Position numbers and translations under genes: made by a program. Positions 1 through 9,981 of a stretch of DNA of 64,000 bases are shown piece by piece. The stretch lies in the NCBI RefSeq assembly GCF_001426885.1, contig NZ_LMFP01000013.1, positions 1-64,000 of the forward strand, given 5' to 3'. Numbering within the stretch: position 1 is the stretch's first letter; the number at the start of each line of letters is the position of its first letter. Source of the stretch: Pelomonas sp. Root1444. Lineage in GTDB: Bacteria > Pseudomonadota > Gammaproteobacteria > Burkholderiales > Burkholderiaceae_C. The notes under the pieces were generated by a model, which saw only the letters and a list, made by a program, of their open reading frames with translations, ran no database searches and was not told where the DNA came from.

Positions 1-1
1 G

Positions 2-2572
2 TCAGGCCGCGACCGTCTGACTTAAACCAACGGGCCTCCGCGATTCCCGGGGCGGTTCAGAACTGGGGGCGAGCAAGTCTCGTATCGGAGCGACATGTCG
101 CTGGATGAATTCCGTCCAGGCGCGTCTACAGTGGGTGTTTTGTAGCCGGCCACCAGCGGCACTCCAAAGTGTGGCGACGGTTGATCTCAGCTGTTTTTGA
201 GCATCACGCAGATCGGAGGCCAAGACCGTCGGATCAGCATTTCCTTGATGAGCCAAGTGCGCTCGAAGCAGATCCAGCGGTTCTGCCGCCGCAGCCCATC
301 CGTTGAGTAAGAACTCCACCACTGCCGCGAGCGAAGGGGTCTCAAACTGAGCTTGGCGAACGAGCCCTTTGACGTCGTCAGACGACAGGTTGCAAGGGAG
401 GGTCGGACTTAGAGCCTCCAGAACCACTCCGACGGCGCACAATCGATCCGCGGCATTCGTCTCGACGTCTGACCGCAATCTTGCCAGCCGCTTGCTGCTC
501 AGCACTGAAGAGATGTCAAACGGATCCACCAAAAGTCGATGCGCAGCCCTTAGCTCATCGAGGGTCAGTGGCGTCGATGCCTGGTTGTGAGATGCCGCAG
601 TTCGCAAGTAGGCCAGCCCGAAATGACCCGCGCGCCAGTTCACTAACGACTTGGTAGCCTGTTCGGCGGCGAAGTTCTTTCCGCTCCAAGGGGCAATTCC
701 GACCTGCCCATTGCTACCAATCCAGTGGGAGCGTGCGTACTCCGCAAACGAAACGGGGACTTGGAGCGATGCACTTGCTCGATCTTCGCCTTCTGAGGGG
801 CGAGTACTCGTCTCAGCGTCAGCGGATAGCTGAAGGTTCTCTTGCGGTTCGCCCGGCGTCGAACCGTGTGGGGCCGCACCAGAACTGAGCCCGCTCTCTG
901 GCTGTTCGGCTGTCTCTTCGCAAATCGAGTTTGCGGTTGGCGCATCGAACGGGTCTTGCGCCGATTCGACAGCCGCGTCAACCGCCACCCCGGACAAGCC
1001 TTCATCAGGGACCACTTTGTCGTTGTGGTGGGATGGAAGCGCAACTACTTCAACTGCTGGTACAACCGCCGCCCGGTCGATCGGCTCGCTGCGGCCCTTT
1101 TCAAGTGTTCCCGTCGACTGCGAGAGTTCTGGCTGCTGATCGGCGATGATGGGAGCTAACGGAAGCTGATCTTCGGGAGCGACGTCGCCCGACGCGACGC
1201 TCTTAAATTGCAGCTTCCCGCGCAAAGCCGCAGTGGTGAGCGCACTTCCGAATCGGGCGCGCACTACCTCACCAGCTTCAGCGGCCACCTCGTCGTCAAG
1301 CGACTCACCATTTGTGACAAGCGTCGCTAATGCACTGAGTGCAGTTAGAAGGTCCGCACTAATCTCATCGCCGCGGCCTATCGCGCCGAGCTGGGCCTGC
1401 GCCGTTTCAACGATGCTACGGACGGGCTGGAAGGCAGGATCGGAGGCATGCTCCAAACCAACTAACCGTTGCAGCAATTCTCGCAATCTCTGGCTGGCTC
1501 GGGCCTCCGCCTTGGCGCGCTCCAAGCGATCTTGTAGCGCAGCGAAGCTGCAGACATCAACACCGAGACTCTTGGCATGATTCGTGAGCCTCTCGTCCAA
1601 TGCCGACCACGCCAGTAGCAAACTTTCTTTGTTGACGATTTCTCCCAAACGCAACCGCTGTGTTGCCGCAGCCAAATCATCCGCCAGGCTATTCAGATCA
1701 AGGTGCAGTCCATCTAGGTCGATCGTTTGGATGTCCACTGCAGGACTTCCAATGGTCTTGTCGATCCGTTGTTGCTGGTTGTTCTGCCACTCCGAGGTGA
1801 TGTGACTTTCCGCAGCGGCGGATGTCGCCGTGTCGTCGGCTCGCTGCGCCGACGGATAGGCAGCTTTGACTGGTGCTAAGTCAGAATCTGACGTCTGATC
1901 TTGAACAGCTGTTGGTTGGGCACTGGACGGCTGATTTAGAGCCTGCTGAAGCTCCTTGATCGCAGACAAACGCAGGGCTTCAAAGGCGCTGGACAGCACG
2001 TGCCAGGAATCATGGTCAAGCATTAGTCCTGCACAGACAACCATCAAATCGTAGCTGCGGAACTCCTTGCTTAAGCTATTGATTACGTAATCGACCTGCT
2101 CGATAGACACCTCCGGCATCGGGGCCGTAAGGACGCCAACCTCATCGTGGGCGCAATTGAATGCGTCAAGAATTGCCAGCAATGTCTCCAGGCGCTTTGC
2201 TTGAATCCATCGGCAGAATGCCTTGTTGAAGAATGGCCATACTGCTGGCGTACTGAACAATTTGTCCTTTAGCCGCAATACGGATTTCTGCAACTCATCG
2301 GTGGACAAACGTCGTGAGGCGCGAGGGATCCCATTGATCCCTCCTTTCACTGGCACCTTACGCTCTGAATTCTGGACCGCGGAGCACAGGCTGTCGTAGT
2401 CGCTCGGCGCCGTGTGACTGGGTCGTTTCGGCGGATGCAGGGTCTGAACGATTCGAGCTGTGAATCTCCAGAAATCCGATGCATCTTCATCAGCGAGCAT
2501 GGCGACTGCGTCGGGAATCGCCAAGTTCGATTGGTTAGCCCCTGCCGGACTTTTCGCAACGTCTTGATTCAA
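2..2572 (-). CDS. Large hypothetical protein of unknown function (856 aa), probable island gene
   Basis: I do not recognise this protein. It is complete: ATG at 2572 and a TGA stop at 2-4. Residues 1-220 look globular, with aromatic-rich helical stretches such as SDFWRFTARIV and VWPFFNKAFCRWIQ. Residues about 220-290 are low-complexity linker. Residues about 290-450 are strongly helical and probably coiled coil, and about 480-610 form a second acidic, Ala/Pro/Ser-rich linker. A C-terminal folded block follows, with SFAEYARSHWIG and an NWRAGHFGLAYLR stretch. There is no signal peptide, membrane helix, P-loop or recognisable nuclease motif. Its DNA is visibly less GC-rich, with more A/T third positions, than every other gene here. 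It stands where rpe often lies next to gph in Burkholderiales (known arrangement), so I infer an acquired segment. A role in mobility or defence is possible but unsupported by any motif. Confidence 0.75.
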   Translation of the reverse strand: MNQDVAKSPAGANQSNLAIPDAVAMLADEDASDFWRFTARIVQTLHPPKRPSHTAPSDYDSLCSAVQNSERKVPVKGGINGIPRASRRLSTDELQKSVLRLKDKLFSTPAVWPFFNKAFCRWIQAKRLETLLAILDAFNCAHDEVGVLTAPMPEVSIEQVDYVINSLSKEFRSYDLMVVCAGLMLDHDSWHVLSSAFEALRLSAIKELQQALNQPSSAQPTAVQDQTSDSDLAPVKAAYPSAQRADDTATSAAAESHITSEWQNNQQQRIDKTIGSPAVDIQTIDLDGLHLDLNSLADDLAAATQRLRLGEIVNKESLLLAWSALDERLTNHAKSLGVDVCSFAALQDRLERAKAEARASQRLRELLQRLVGLEHASDPAFQPVRSIVETAQAQLGAIGRGDEISADLLTALSALATLVTNGESLDDEVAAEAGEVVRARFGSALTTAALRGKLQFKSVASGDVAPEDQLPLAPIIADQQPELSQSTGTLEKGRSEPIDRAAVVPAVEVVALPSHHNDKVVPDEGLSGVAVDAAVESAQDPFDAPTANSICEETAEQPESGLSSGAAPHGSTPGEPQENLQLSADAETSTRPSEGEDRASASLQVPVSFAEYARSHWIGSNGQVGIAPWSGKNFAAEQATKSLVNWRAGHFGLAYLRTAASHNQASTPLTLDELRAAHRLLVDPFDISSVLSSKRLARLRSDVETNAADRLCAVGVVLEALSPTLPCNLSSDDVKGLVRQAQFETPSLAAVVEFLLNGWAAAAEPLDLLRAHLAHQGNADPTVLASDLRDAQKQLRSTVATLWSAAGGRLQNTHCRRAWTEFIQRHVAPIRDLLAPSSEPPRESRRPVGLSQTVAA

Positions 2573-2757
2573 GATACCACCCCTGTGCTTTTAGTTTTTG
2601 CTGTGTGATGTGATGATAGAAGAGACTCTCTAGCCCCACGTCCGGAGTAGCGCGGATACCGCAGTTCATCGCAGGCCGGCAGCGCACCCTCATCAGGGGC
2701 GGCGAAGCGCCGTTCTTGGTTTCAGGGCTCGCGTATGCATGGAAGAGAGCAGAGCCA

Positions 2758-2837
2758 TTTTTGAACTCTATTTCTTTCGCTGCGCGACCACAGAGATCGA
2801 TTTTTTTGAACTCTTTTATCGATTTGTGAACTCTATT
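2758..2837. repeat. Three copies of TGAACTCTWTT in AT-rich DNA at the island/gph junction
   Basis: The 11-mer TGAACTCTATT occurs at 2762-2772 and 2827-2837, and the variant TGAACTCTTTT at 2807-2817. The last two belong to an imperfect tandem repeat, each unit starting ATCGATTT (2796 and 2818) and about 20-22 bp long. Each copy is preceded by a T-run. Copy spacing is 45 and 20 bp. Arrays of about 20-bp sites are typical of transposon ends bound by DDE transposases such as TnsB, but no terminal TGT/ACA or target duplication was identified, so the role is unknown. Confidence 0.6.
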
Positions 2838-3506
2838 AAGTCGTACCAGAGCCGGCCCGAAGCCCTCATGCTCGACCTCGACGGCACGCTGGTCGACACA
2901 CTCGGCGACTTCGCCGCCGTGCTGGCGCTGACGCTGCGCGATCTCGGCCTGCGGACGGTGGGCAGGGACTTCATCGAGCACACCATCGGCCGCGGCGGCG
3001 AGCACCTGGTGCGCATGACGCTGGCCGAGGCCGGCGGTGCGCCGGAGCTGTTCGACCGCGCGTGGGCGCTCTACCAGCGGCACTACGCCGCGGTGAACGG
3101 CGAACATGCGATCGTCTACCCCGGCGTCGTGGAAGGCCTGGCGTTGCTGCGGTCAGCAGGCCTGCCGCTGGCGGTGCTGACCAACAAGCCCGCCGCGCCG
3201 GCGCGCGAGCTGCTCAGGCGCAAGGGGCTGGACGGCTATTTCGCCCACGTCTTCGGCGGCGACGACTTCCCGCGCAAGAAGCCCGACCCGCTGCCGCTGC
3301 TCAAGACCTGCGAGGCGCTGGGCACGCCGCCGTCAGCGACGTGGATGGTGGGCGATTCGCGCAACGACGCCGAGGCCGCCCGCGCGGCCGGCTGCCCGCT
3401 GGTCCTGGTGACCTATGGCTACAACCACGGCGAGGACATCCGCGCCGTGTCGGCGCTGCGCCACGTGAACCGCCTGGACGAGATCAGCGCCGACGCTCTT
3501 TCTTGA
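2826..3506 (+). CDS. gph: Phosphoglycolate phosphatase (HAD superfamily)
   Basis: This enzyme hydrolyses 2-phosphoglycolate to glycolate in the cytosol, salvaging a by-product of DNA repair and oxygenase reactions. HAD motif I is MLDLDGTLVDT, motif II is the VLTNKP region, and motif III/IV is KKPDPLPLL followed by MVGDSRNDAEAA. Start choice is uncertain. GTG 2826 gives 226 aa, the usual family length. The frame is open back to ATG 2739 (255 aa), but that extension is AT-rich, repetitive and unlike the family. ATG 2868 would remove the first beta strand. None has a convincing ribosome binding site. The gene normally sits in an rpe-gph-trpE cluster, and trpE lies downstream here, so this is an ordinary host gene whose 5' flank has probably been replaced. 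Its 3' end overlaps the convergent next gene by 23 bp. Confidence 0.85.
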   Translation: MNSIKSYQSRPEALMLDLDGTLVDTLGDFAAVLALTLRDLGLRTVGRDFIEHTIGRGGEHLVRMTLAEAGGAPELFDRAWALYQRHYAAVNGEHAIVYPGVVEGLALLRSAGLPLAVLTNKPAAPARELLRRKGLDGYFAHVFGGDDFPRKKPDPLPLLKTCEALGTPPSATWMVGDSRNDAEAARAAGCPLVLVTYGYNHGEDIRAVSALRHVNRLDEISADALS

Positions 3507-4086
3507 CGCCCAGCAGGGCTTCCTTGAGGTTGTCGTCGGCCGGCTTGTCGCCCAGCCAGATGCGCAGCAGCGCGGTGAAGAACTCGGGCTCCTTGATGGG
3601 CTCTGCCATCACCGGCTTGCCATTGACGAGCAGCGTCGAGCCGAGGCCGGGCACGTAGTCCACCGAGAACTGGTCGCCGCTGTTGAGCTGCTTGCGGCTG
3701 GCAAACACTTCGCTGAGCTTGAGCACGCCGTTGATGGACTTGACGAACTCGTCGCGCGGCGCGTTCGCCTCCATGCCCTTGGTGAAGAGCTTGCCCAGCT
3801 CATTGCCGTCGATGTCGCGCAGCATGTGGATCTGGATGCGCTTGGGCCCCGGGGCCGCCAGCACCTCGGCCGTCGTGCCGACCTTCTGGGTCAGGTAGAG
3901 GCCGGCTGCATAGACCTTGACGACGAACTTGTAGCGGACGCCGGCGCCATTGAGCACCAGCTTCTGGCCCGCCAGGTCCAGCGCCGATTCGTACTTCACG
4001 TTGGCCACCTCGACGGCCTGGGCCCAGGCCGTCGCTCCCCCCAGGCTGCCCGCGGCCAGCAGGGCCGCGACGATGTATGCGCGCAT
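3484..4086 (-). CDS. Chalcone isomerase-like exported protein
   Basis: A 200-aa protein with an N-terminal signal peptide (MRAYIVAALLAAGSLGGATA, cleavage near AWA-QA). The mature part fits the bacterial chalcone_isomerase-like family: VEVANVKYES, then LNGAGVRYKFVVKVYAAGLYL, and later DIDGNELGKLFTKGM and VNGKPVM. The bacterial members are periplasmic proteins without established chalcone isomerase activity. ATG 4086 was chosen because it begins the signal peptide and has GGAG five bases upstream on the minus strand. The open frame continues upstream to 4365 but that extension is arginine-rich noise overlapping trpE. It is transcribed divergently from trpE and converges on gph. Confidence 0.82.
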   Translation of the reverse strand: MRAYIVAALLAAGSLGGATAWAQAVEVANVKYESALDLAGQKLVLNGAGVRYKFVVKVYAAGLYLTQKVGTTAEVLAAPGPKRIQIHMLRDIDGNELGKLFTKGMEANAPRDEFVKSINGVLKLSEVFASRKQLNSGDQFSVDYVPGLGSTLLVNGKPVMAEPIKEPEFFTALLRIWLGDKPADDNLKEALLGVKKERRR

Positions 4087-4357
4087 GTCTCGCTCCGTTG
4101 TCCTGCCGCGATGGCGGCGTCTTCGTGAGCCGAAGTATGGCTCGGCAGGCGCAAAACCCCGCTGATACACTGGCCCGACCATGTTCATCACGCGCAAGTA
4201 CATCACGGGGTCGAGCGACCGGGGAGCCTGGCCCTGGCGTCCCTGGGCCACCGCCGTTTGATGCCGCTTGGCGCGCCCTGACGCGCTCTTCCACGCGTTG
4301 CCCGTCCTCCACCGGGCTGCACGCCAAGCCCTGAAACTGTCTTTCAAGGTTTGAGAC

Positions 4358-5848
4358 GTGATCACCGAACTCGAATTCCAGAGCCTGGCCGCTGAAGGCT
4401 ACAACCGCATCCCGCTGATCAGCGAGGCGTTGGCGGACCTAGAAACCCCCCTGTCCCTGTACCTCAAGCTGTGTGCGCCGGGCTCCGGGCCGTGCCGCAA
4501 CAGCTTCCTGCTCGAATCCGTCGTCGGCGGCGAGCGCTTCGGGCGCTACTCCTTCATCGGCCTGCCGGCCCGCACGCTGATCCGCGCGACCGGCAACCAG
4601 TGCGAGGTGTTGACCGATGGCGCCATCGTCGAGACGCACGAGGGCAACCCGCTGGACTTCATCGCCGCCTACCAGGAGCGCATCAAGCCCAAGATCCCCA
4701 GCGGCCTGCCGCGCTTCTGCGGCGGCCTGGCCGGCTACTTCGGCTACGAGGCCGTGCGCGCCATCGAGAAGCGCCTGGATCACGCGCACAAGGGCGAAAG
4801 CCTGGGCACGCCCGACATCGTGCTGTTGCTGTCGGAGGAGGTCGCCGTCATCGACAACCTGTCCGGGCGTCTGTACCTCATCGTCTGGGCGGACCCACGC
4901 CAGCCCGAGGCCTACTTCCGCGCCAAGAAGCGCCTGACCGCCCTGCGCGACAAGCTGAGCTACTCCGTCAGCGTGCCGCGCGTGGCGCGCAGCGAGGCGC
5001 ACCCGGTGACGCGCGGCTTCGCCAAGGCCGACTACCTGGCGGCCGTGGCCAAGGCCAAGGAGTACATCGCCGCCGGCGACCTGATGCAGGTGCAGGTGGG
5101 CCAGCGCATCTCCAAGCCCTACAAGGCCGAGCCGATCGCGCTGTACCGGGCGCTCAGGGCGCTGAACCCCAGCCCCTACATGTACTTCTACGACCTGGGC
5201 GACTTCCAGATCGTCGGTGCCAGCCCCGAGATCCTGGTGCGCGAGGAGCACGCGGGTGACGGCTCACGCAAGGTCACGATCCGCCCACTGGCCGGCACCC
5301 GCCCGCGCGGCGCGACGACCGAGCGCGACCTCGAACTGGAAGCCGAATTGCAGGCCGACCCCAAGGAGCGCGCCGAGCACCTGATGCTGATCGACCTGGC
5401 GCGCAACGACATCGGCCGCATCGCGCGCACCGGCAGCGTTAAGGTGACGCAGGCCTTCACCATTGAGCGCTACTCGCACGTGATGCACATCGTCTCCAAC
5501 GTCGAGGGGGTGTTGCGGCCCGAGGTCGGCCAGCTCGACGTGCTGAAGGCCACCTTCCCCGCCGGCACGCTGACCGGTGCGCCCAAGGTGCGGGCGATGG
5601 AGCTGATCGACGAGCTGGAACCCATGCAGCGCGGCATCTACGGCGGCGCCTGCGGCTACCTGAGCTTTGCCGGCGACATGGACCTGGCCATCGCCATCCG
5701 CACCGGCATCATCAAGAACGGCATGCTGTACGTGCAGGCGGCGGCAGGTGTGGTTGCAGACTCAGTCCCGGAGTTGGAATGGCAAGAGACGGAAGCAAAG
5801 GCGCGGGCGCTGCTGCGCGCCGCCGAGCTGGTTGAGGAGGGCTTCTAA
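4358..5848 (+). CDS. trpE: Anthranilate synthase component I
   Basis: The large subunit aminates chorismate to anthranilate, using ammonia delivered by TrpG; this is the first committed step of tryptophan synthesis. The 496-aa length matches the family. The N-terminal domain carries the LLES element of the tryptophan feedback site. The catalytic domain shows [53 protein letters not shown] and [22 protein letters not shown]. Translation starts at GTG 4358 with a modest AAGG about nine bases upstream. The stop codon directly abuts trpG. The 271-bp divergent gap upstream holds GC-rich sequence with a possible -10 (TACACT near 4175), and I saw no leader peptide rich in Trp codons. Confidence 0.97.
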   Translation: MITELEFQSLAAEGYNRIPLISEALADLETPLSLYLKLCAPGSGPCRNSFLLESVVGGERFGRYSFIGLPARTLIRATGNQCEVLTDGAIVETHEGNPLDFIAAYQERIKPKIPSGLPRFCGGLAGYFGYEAVRAIEKRLDHAHKGESLGTPDIVLLLSEEVAVIDNLSGRLYLIVWADPRQPEAYFRAKKRLTALRDKLSYSVSVPRVARSEAHPVTRGFAKADYLAAVAKAKEYIAAGDLMQVQVGQRISKPYKAEPIALYRALRALNPSPYMYFYDLGDFQIVGASPEILVREEHAGDGSRKVTIRPLAGTRPRGATTERDLELEAELQADPKERAEHLMLIDLARNDIGRIARTGSVKVTQAFTIERYSHVMHIVSNVEGVLRPEVGQLDVLKATFPAGTLTGAPKVRAMELIDELEPMQRGIYGGACGYLSFAGDMDLAIAIRTGIIKNGMLYVQAAAGVVADSVPELEWQETEAKARALLRAAELVEEGF

Positions 5849-6430
5849 ATGCTCTTGATGATCGACAACTACGACAGCTTCACGTTCAACATCGTCCAGT
5901 ACTTCGGTGAACTGGGCGCGGACGTGAAGGTGGTGCGCAACGACGAGATCACCGTCGCCGAGATGGAGGCCCTGAACCCCGACCACATCGTCTTCTCGCC
6001 GGGTCCCTGCACGCCCAACGAGGCGGGCGTGTGTGTGGAGGCCATCCAGCATTTCATCGGCAAGAAGCCGCTGCTGGGCGTGTGCCTGGGCCACCAGGCC
6101 ATGGGCCAGGCACTGGGCGGGCGCATCATCCGCGCGCAGCGCCAGATGCACGGCAAGGCCAGCACCATCACAACCGACCAGCGCGGCGTCTACACCGGCC
6201 TGCCTCAGGATTTCTCGGTGATCCGCTACCACTCCCTCGTCATCGAGGAGGCGACCTGCCCCGCGGTGCTGGAGATCACCTCGCGCAGCGAGGACGGCGA
6301 GATCATGGGCGTGCGCCACCGCGAGCTGGCCGGCACGGCCACGCCGCTGGAGGGCGTGCAGTTCCATCCCGAGTCCATCCTCAGCGAACACGGCCACGCG
6401 ATGCTGCGCAACTTCCTGGAGCTGAAATGA
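5849..6430 (+). CDS. trpG: Anthranilate synthase component II (glutamine amidotransferase)
   Basis: This class-I glutamine amidotransferase subunit hydrolyses glutamine and channels ammonia to TrpE. The 193-aa protein has the usual start ([19 protein letters not shown]), the oxyanion-hole PGP motif near residue 51, nucleophile Cys79 in GVCLGHQ, and His173/Glu175 in QFHPESI, so the triad is complete. There is no gap between the trpE stop (TAA 5846-5848) and this ATG, and the trpE tail GAGGAGGGC supplies a strong ribosome binding site, so the two are translationally coupled. In related species it can also serve PabB as an amphibolic subunit. Confidence 0.97.
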   Translation: MLLMIDNYDSFTFNIVQYFGELGADVKVVRNDEITVAEMEALNPDHIVFSPGPCTPNEAGVCVEAIQHFIGKKPLLGVCLGHQAMGQALGGRIIRAQRQMHGKASTITTDQRGVYTGLPQDFSVIRYHSLVIEEATCPAVLEITSRSEDGEIMGVRHRELAGTATPLEGVQFHPESILSEHGHAMLRNFLELK

Positions 6431-6602
6431 CACAAGCCCCTCGCCCGGTCTTGCTCCGGCTGAACGCCGGCAAGCCCGGTCGGTCCCCCGCGGGGACGGC
6501 GATGCACGCGGCGTTGAGCCGCACGCACATCGCCCACGGGCCGGCTTGGGGCGGCCCGGCGCTCGGCCCGCGCGCCTGCTCGCGGCATCGGAGGCCAGAG
6601 CA

Positions 6603-7649
6603 ATGACTGACTACGCGCCGTTTTCAAGCGCGGCGTCTCCAGCCCTCGTCGACCTGCGCAGCGACACGGTCACGAAGCCGACCCCGGCCATGCTGGAAGC
6701 CATCGCCGCCGCCCAGGTGGGCGACGACGTCTTCGGCGACGACCCCACCGTCAATGCGCTGCAGGAGCGCGTCGCCGCGCTGCTGGGCAAGGAGGCGGCC
6801 CTCTTCATGCCCAGCGGCACGCAGAGCAACCTGTGCGCGCTGCTGGCGCACTGCGGCCGTGGCGACGAGTACATCGTCGGCCAGCTGGCGCATACCTACC
6901 GCTACGAGGGCGGCGGCGCAGCGGTGCTGGGCAGCATCCAGCCGCAGCCCTTGCCCAACCAGCCGGACGGCACGATCAAGCTCGAGGACATCGCGGCGGC
7001 CATCAAGCCCGATGACCCGCACTTCGCGCGCACGCGGCTGCTGGCGCTGGAGAACACCTGGAGCGGGCAGGTGCTGTCCACCCAATACACCAACGCCGCC
7101 TGCGAGCTGGCGCATGCGCGCGGCCTGGCCACGCACCTGGACGGCGCCCGCCTCTTCAACGCCGCGGTCGCCTCGGGCCGCAGCGTGGCCGACCTGGCGC
7201 GCACCTTCGACTCGGTCTCCATCTGCTTCAGCAAGGGCCTGGGCGCGCCCATCGGCTCCATGCTGGTGGGCTCGCGCGCGCTGATCGCCCGCGCCCACCG
7301 CATCCGCAAGATGGTCGGCGGGGGCCTGCGCCAGGTGGGCCTCTTGGCCGCCGCGGCAGACCACGCGCTGACCCATCACGTCGACCGACTGGCCGACGAT
7401 CATGCGCTGGCCAAGCGCCTCGCCGAAGGCCTGGCCACGCTGCCCGGTGTCACGGTCACGCCACCGCAGACGAATATCGTCTTCGTGCAGATCAGCGACG
7501 GCCGTAGCACGGCGCTGCTGGAGCACCTGAAGTCGCGCGGCGTGCTGGCCACCGGCCTGATCGGGCTGCGCTTCGTCACCCACCTCGATGTCGACGCGGC
7601 CGGCATTGACCACGCCATCGCCGCAGCGCGCGAATTCCTGGAGGCCTGA
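6603..7649 (+). CDS. ltaE: Low-specificity L-threonine aldolase
   Basis: A fold-type I PLP enzyme cleaving L-threonine or L-allo-threonine to glycine and acetaldehyde. The 348-aa protein opens with [15 protein letters not shown], then [18 protein letters not shown], and the PLP lysine at K211 in [15 protein letters not shown]. All are family hallmarks. ATG 6603 was chosen because GGAGG lies about nine bases upstream and the family start fits; the frame is open to 6546 but without conservation. It sits 172 bp after trpG and only 2 bp before the DinB gene, so it interrupts the usual trpG-trpD succession. No functional link to tryptophan is evident beyond both being amino-acid enzymes. Confidence 0.93.
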   Translation: MTDYAPFSSAASPALVDLRSDTVTKPTPAMLEAIAAAQVGDDVFGDDPTVNALQERVAALLGKEAALFMPSGTQSNLCALLAHCGRGDEYIVGQLAHTYRYEGGGAAVLGSIQPQPLPNQPDGTIKLEDIAAAIKPDDPHFARTRLLALENTWSGQVLSTQYTNAACELAHARGLATHLDGARLFNAAVASGRSVADLARTFDSVSICFSKGLGAPIGSMLVGSRALIARAHRIRKMVGGGLRQVGLLAAAADHALTHHVDRLADDHALAKRLAEGLATLPGVTVTPPQTNIVFVQISDGRSTALLEHLKSRGVLATGLIGLRFVTHLDVDAAGIDHAIAAAREFLEA

Positions 7650-7651
7650 GC

Positions 7652-8152
7652 ATGTCGATCTCCACGCTGATGACCTCGCTGTTCGAGCAGAAGGCGGCCA
7701 TCGACCGCGAGTTCTTCGCGGCGCTGGCCGGCGCGCCGCTGTCTGCCGAGAACCGCCACATCGCGATCCGCACGCTGAACCACATCCACACGGTGGACCG
7801 CATCTTTGCCGCCCATCTGCGCGGCGAGCCGCACGGCTTCACGGCCAGCAACACACAGGCGACCCCGACGCTGGAAGAGCTGCGCGACTCGGTCGCGCAA
7901 GTGGACGGCTGGTACGTCGACCACGTGCGCTCGCTGCGGCCCGACCAGTTCGAGGACGTGCTGAGCTTTCGCTTCACCGACGGCGACGCCGGCCGCATGA
8001 GCCGCGAGGAAATCCTGGCCCACGTCATCCACCACGGCAGCCACCACCGCGGCAACGTCGGCATGCTGATGAAGCAGGTCGACCAGCCGCCGCCGCGCGA
8101 CCTGTTCACCCGTTATCTGCATCAACAAGACCCTTCACGACGCGAGGCCTGA
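7652..8152 (+). CDS. DinB family protein
   Basis: A 166-aa four-helix-bundle protein of the DinB/YfiT-like superfamily. The probable metal-binding histidines are visible in [11 protein letters not shown] (residues about 42-52) and in [12 protein letters not shown] (about 126-137), spaced as in characterised members. Members include metal-dependent thiol-S-transferases, but the substrate cannot be told from sequence. It begins 2 bp after ltaE and ends 3 bp before trpD, so all three should be on one mRNA. The position suggests co-expression with tryptophan genes rather than a demonstrated role there. Confidence 0.88.
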   Translation: MSISTLMTSLFEQKAAIDREFFAALAGAPLSAENRHIAIRTLNHIHTVDRIFAAHLRGEPHGFTASNTQATPTLEELRDSVAQVDGWYVDHVRSLRPDQFEDVLSFRFTDGDAGRMSREEILAHVIHHGSHHRGNVGMLMKQVDQPPPRDLFTRYLHQQDPSRREA

Positions 8153-8155
8153 CCC

Positions 8156-9190
8156 ATGGCAATCACCGACACCGAAGCCCTGACCCGCGTCATCGAGCAC
8201 CGCGAGATCTTCCACGACGAGATGCTGACGCTGATGCGCCGCATCATGGCCGGCGAGATGTCGCCCGTCATCGCGTCCGCGCTGCTGACCGGCCTGCGCG
8301 TGAAGAAGGAAACCATCGGCGAGATCACCGCCGCCGCGCAGGTGATGCGCGAGCTGAGCAACAAGGTGCCGCTGGCGCCGCTGCCGCACCTGGTGGACGT
8401 CGTCGGCACCGGTGGCGACGGTGCGCACAGCTTCAACATCTCCACCTGCTCGATGTTCGTCGCCGCCGCAGCGGGCGCACAGGTGGCCAAGCATGGCAAC
8501 CGGAGTGTGAGCAGCAAGACCGGCAGTGCCGACGTGCTGGAGGCGCTGGGCGCCAACATCCAGCTGTCGCCGCGCCAGGTGGCCGCGTCGGTGGATGAAT
8601 GCGGCATCGGCTTCATGTTCGCGCCCAACCACCACCCGGCGATGAAGAACATCGGCCCGGTGCGCCGCGAGCTGGGCGTGCGCACCATCTTCAACATCCT
8701 GGGCCCGCTGACCAACCCGGCCGGCGCGCCCAACATCCTGATGGGCGTGTTCCACCCCGACCTCGTCGGCATCCAGGTGCGCGTGCTGCAGCGCCTGGGC
8801 GCGGAGCATGCGCTGGTCGTCTACGGCAAGGACGGCATGGACGAGATCTCGCTGGGCGCGACGACGCTGGTCGGCGAGCTCAAGGACGGCGCCGTGCGCG
8901 AGTACGAGATCCATCCCGAGGACTTCGGTTTCCCGATGGCCAGCAACCGCAGCCTGAAGGTCGAAGGCCCGGAGCAGTCCCGCCAGATGCTGCTGGGCGT
9001 GCTGGACGGCCAGACCGGCCCGGCGCGCGACATCGTGCTGCTGAATGCCGGCGCGACGCTGTACGCGGCCAACGTGGCGGCGTCGATCGGCGCAGGCATC
9101 GACCGCGCCCGCGAAGCGCTGGACAGCGGCGCGGCGCGTGGCAAGCTGGATGCCTTCGTCAAGGCGACGCAGAGCCTGGGAGCGCACTGA
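8156..9190 (+). CDS. trpD: Anthranilate phosphoribosyltransferase
   Basis: The enzyme transfers the phosphoribosyl group of PRPP to anthranilate, the second step of tryptophan synthesis. The 344-aa length is normal. Visible are the N-terminal helical domain, the glycine-rich PRPP loop [39 protein letters not shown] around residues 112-132, and [13 protein letters not shown]. The stop codon TGA (9188-9190) shares one base with the ATG of trpC, indicating translational coupling. Confidence 0.97.
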   Translation: MAITDTEALTRVIEHREIFHDEMLTLMRRIMAGEMSPVIASALLTGLRVKKETIGEITAAAQVMRELSNKVPLAPLPHLVDVVGTGGDGAHSFNISTCSMFVAAAAGAQVAKHGNRSVSSKTGSADVLEALGANIQLSPRQVAASVDECGIGFMFAPNHHPAMKNIGPVRRELGVRTIFNILGPLTNPAGAPNILMGVFHPDLVGIQVRVLQRLGAEHALVVYGKDGMDEISLGATTLVGELKDGAVREYEIHPEDFGFPMASNRSLKVEGPEQSRQMLLGVLDGQTGPARDIVLLNAGATLYAANVAASIGAGIDRAREALDSGAARGKLDAFVKATQSLGAH

Positions 9191-9981
9191 TGTCTGACAT
9201 CCTGAACCGCATCGTCGAAGTCAAGTGGGAAGAGGTCGCAGCGGCCAGGCTGAAGCGCTCGCTCGCGTCGCAGCGCGAGGAGGCCGAGGCCCGCAAGGCC
9301 GAGCGCCTGGGCTTCGAGCGCTCGCTGCGCGCCAGCATCGCCGCCGGGCATGCGGCCGTCATCGCCGAGATCAAGAAGGCCAGCCCCAGCAAGGGTGTGC
9401 TGCGCGAGGATTTCAAGCCCGGGCTCATCGCCGAGACCTACGCCCGCAACGGCGCTTCCTGCCTCTCCGTGCTGACGGATGAACGCTTCTTCCAGGGCTC
9501 GGCCGCCTACCTGCGCGAGGCGCGCGCCGCCTGCGAGCTGCCGGTGCTGCGCAAGGACTTCATGGTCGACGAGTACCAGGTCATGGAAGCCGGCGCGATG
9601 GGCGCGGACTGCATCCTGCTGATCGTCGCCTGCCTGGCCGACGCGCAGATGGCCGACCTGGAGGCCACGGCCCATGCGCTGGGCATGGACGTGCTGGTCG
9701 AGGTGCATGACGGCGACGAACTCGACCGCGCGCTGCGGCTGAAGACGCCACTCGTCGGCATCAACAACCGCAACCTGCGCACCTTCGACGTGACGCTGGA
9801 CACCACGCTGGCGTTGCTGCCGCGCGTGCCGACGGACCGGCTGCTGGTGACCGAGTCCGGCATCCTCGGCGCGGCGGACGTGAAGCTCATGCGCGACGCC
9901 AACGTGAACGCCTTCCTCGTCGGCGAGGCCTTCATGCGCGCGCCGGACCCGGGACAAGCGCTCGCAAACTTGTTCGGATGA
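9190..9981 (+). CDS. trpC: Indole-3-glycerol phosphate synthase
   Basis: A (beta/alpha)8-barrel enzyme that ring-closes CdRP to indole-3-glycerol phosphate. The 263-aa protein shows [20 protein letters not shown], the catalytic lysine element [50 protein letters not shown] [13 protein letters not shown], and ESGI near the C terminus. It is monofunctional, with no TrpF fusion. ATG 9190 overlaps the trpD stop, and its own stop overlaps the ung start as ATGA. trpF, trpB and trpA are not in the window, as is common where they form a separate cluster. Confidence 0.97.
   Translation: MSDILNRIVEVKWEEVAAARLKRSLASQREEAEARKAERLGFERSLRASIAAGHAAVIAEIKKASPSKGVLREDFKPGLIAETYARNGASCLSVLTDERFFQGSAAYLREARAACELPVLRKDFMVDEYQVMEAGAMGADCILLIVACLADAQMADLEATAHALGMDVLVEVHDGDELDRALRLKTPLVGINNRNLRTFDVTLDTTLALLPRVPTDRLLVTESGILGAADVKLMRDANVNAFLVGEAFMRAPDPGQALANLFG

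Noticed and set aside
4087..4357. trp leader peptide or attenuator upstream of trpE
   Set aside because: No short ORF with clustered Trp codons and no terminator with T-run found in the gap.
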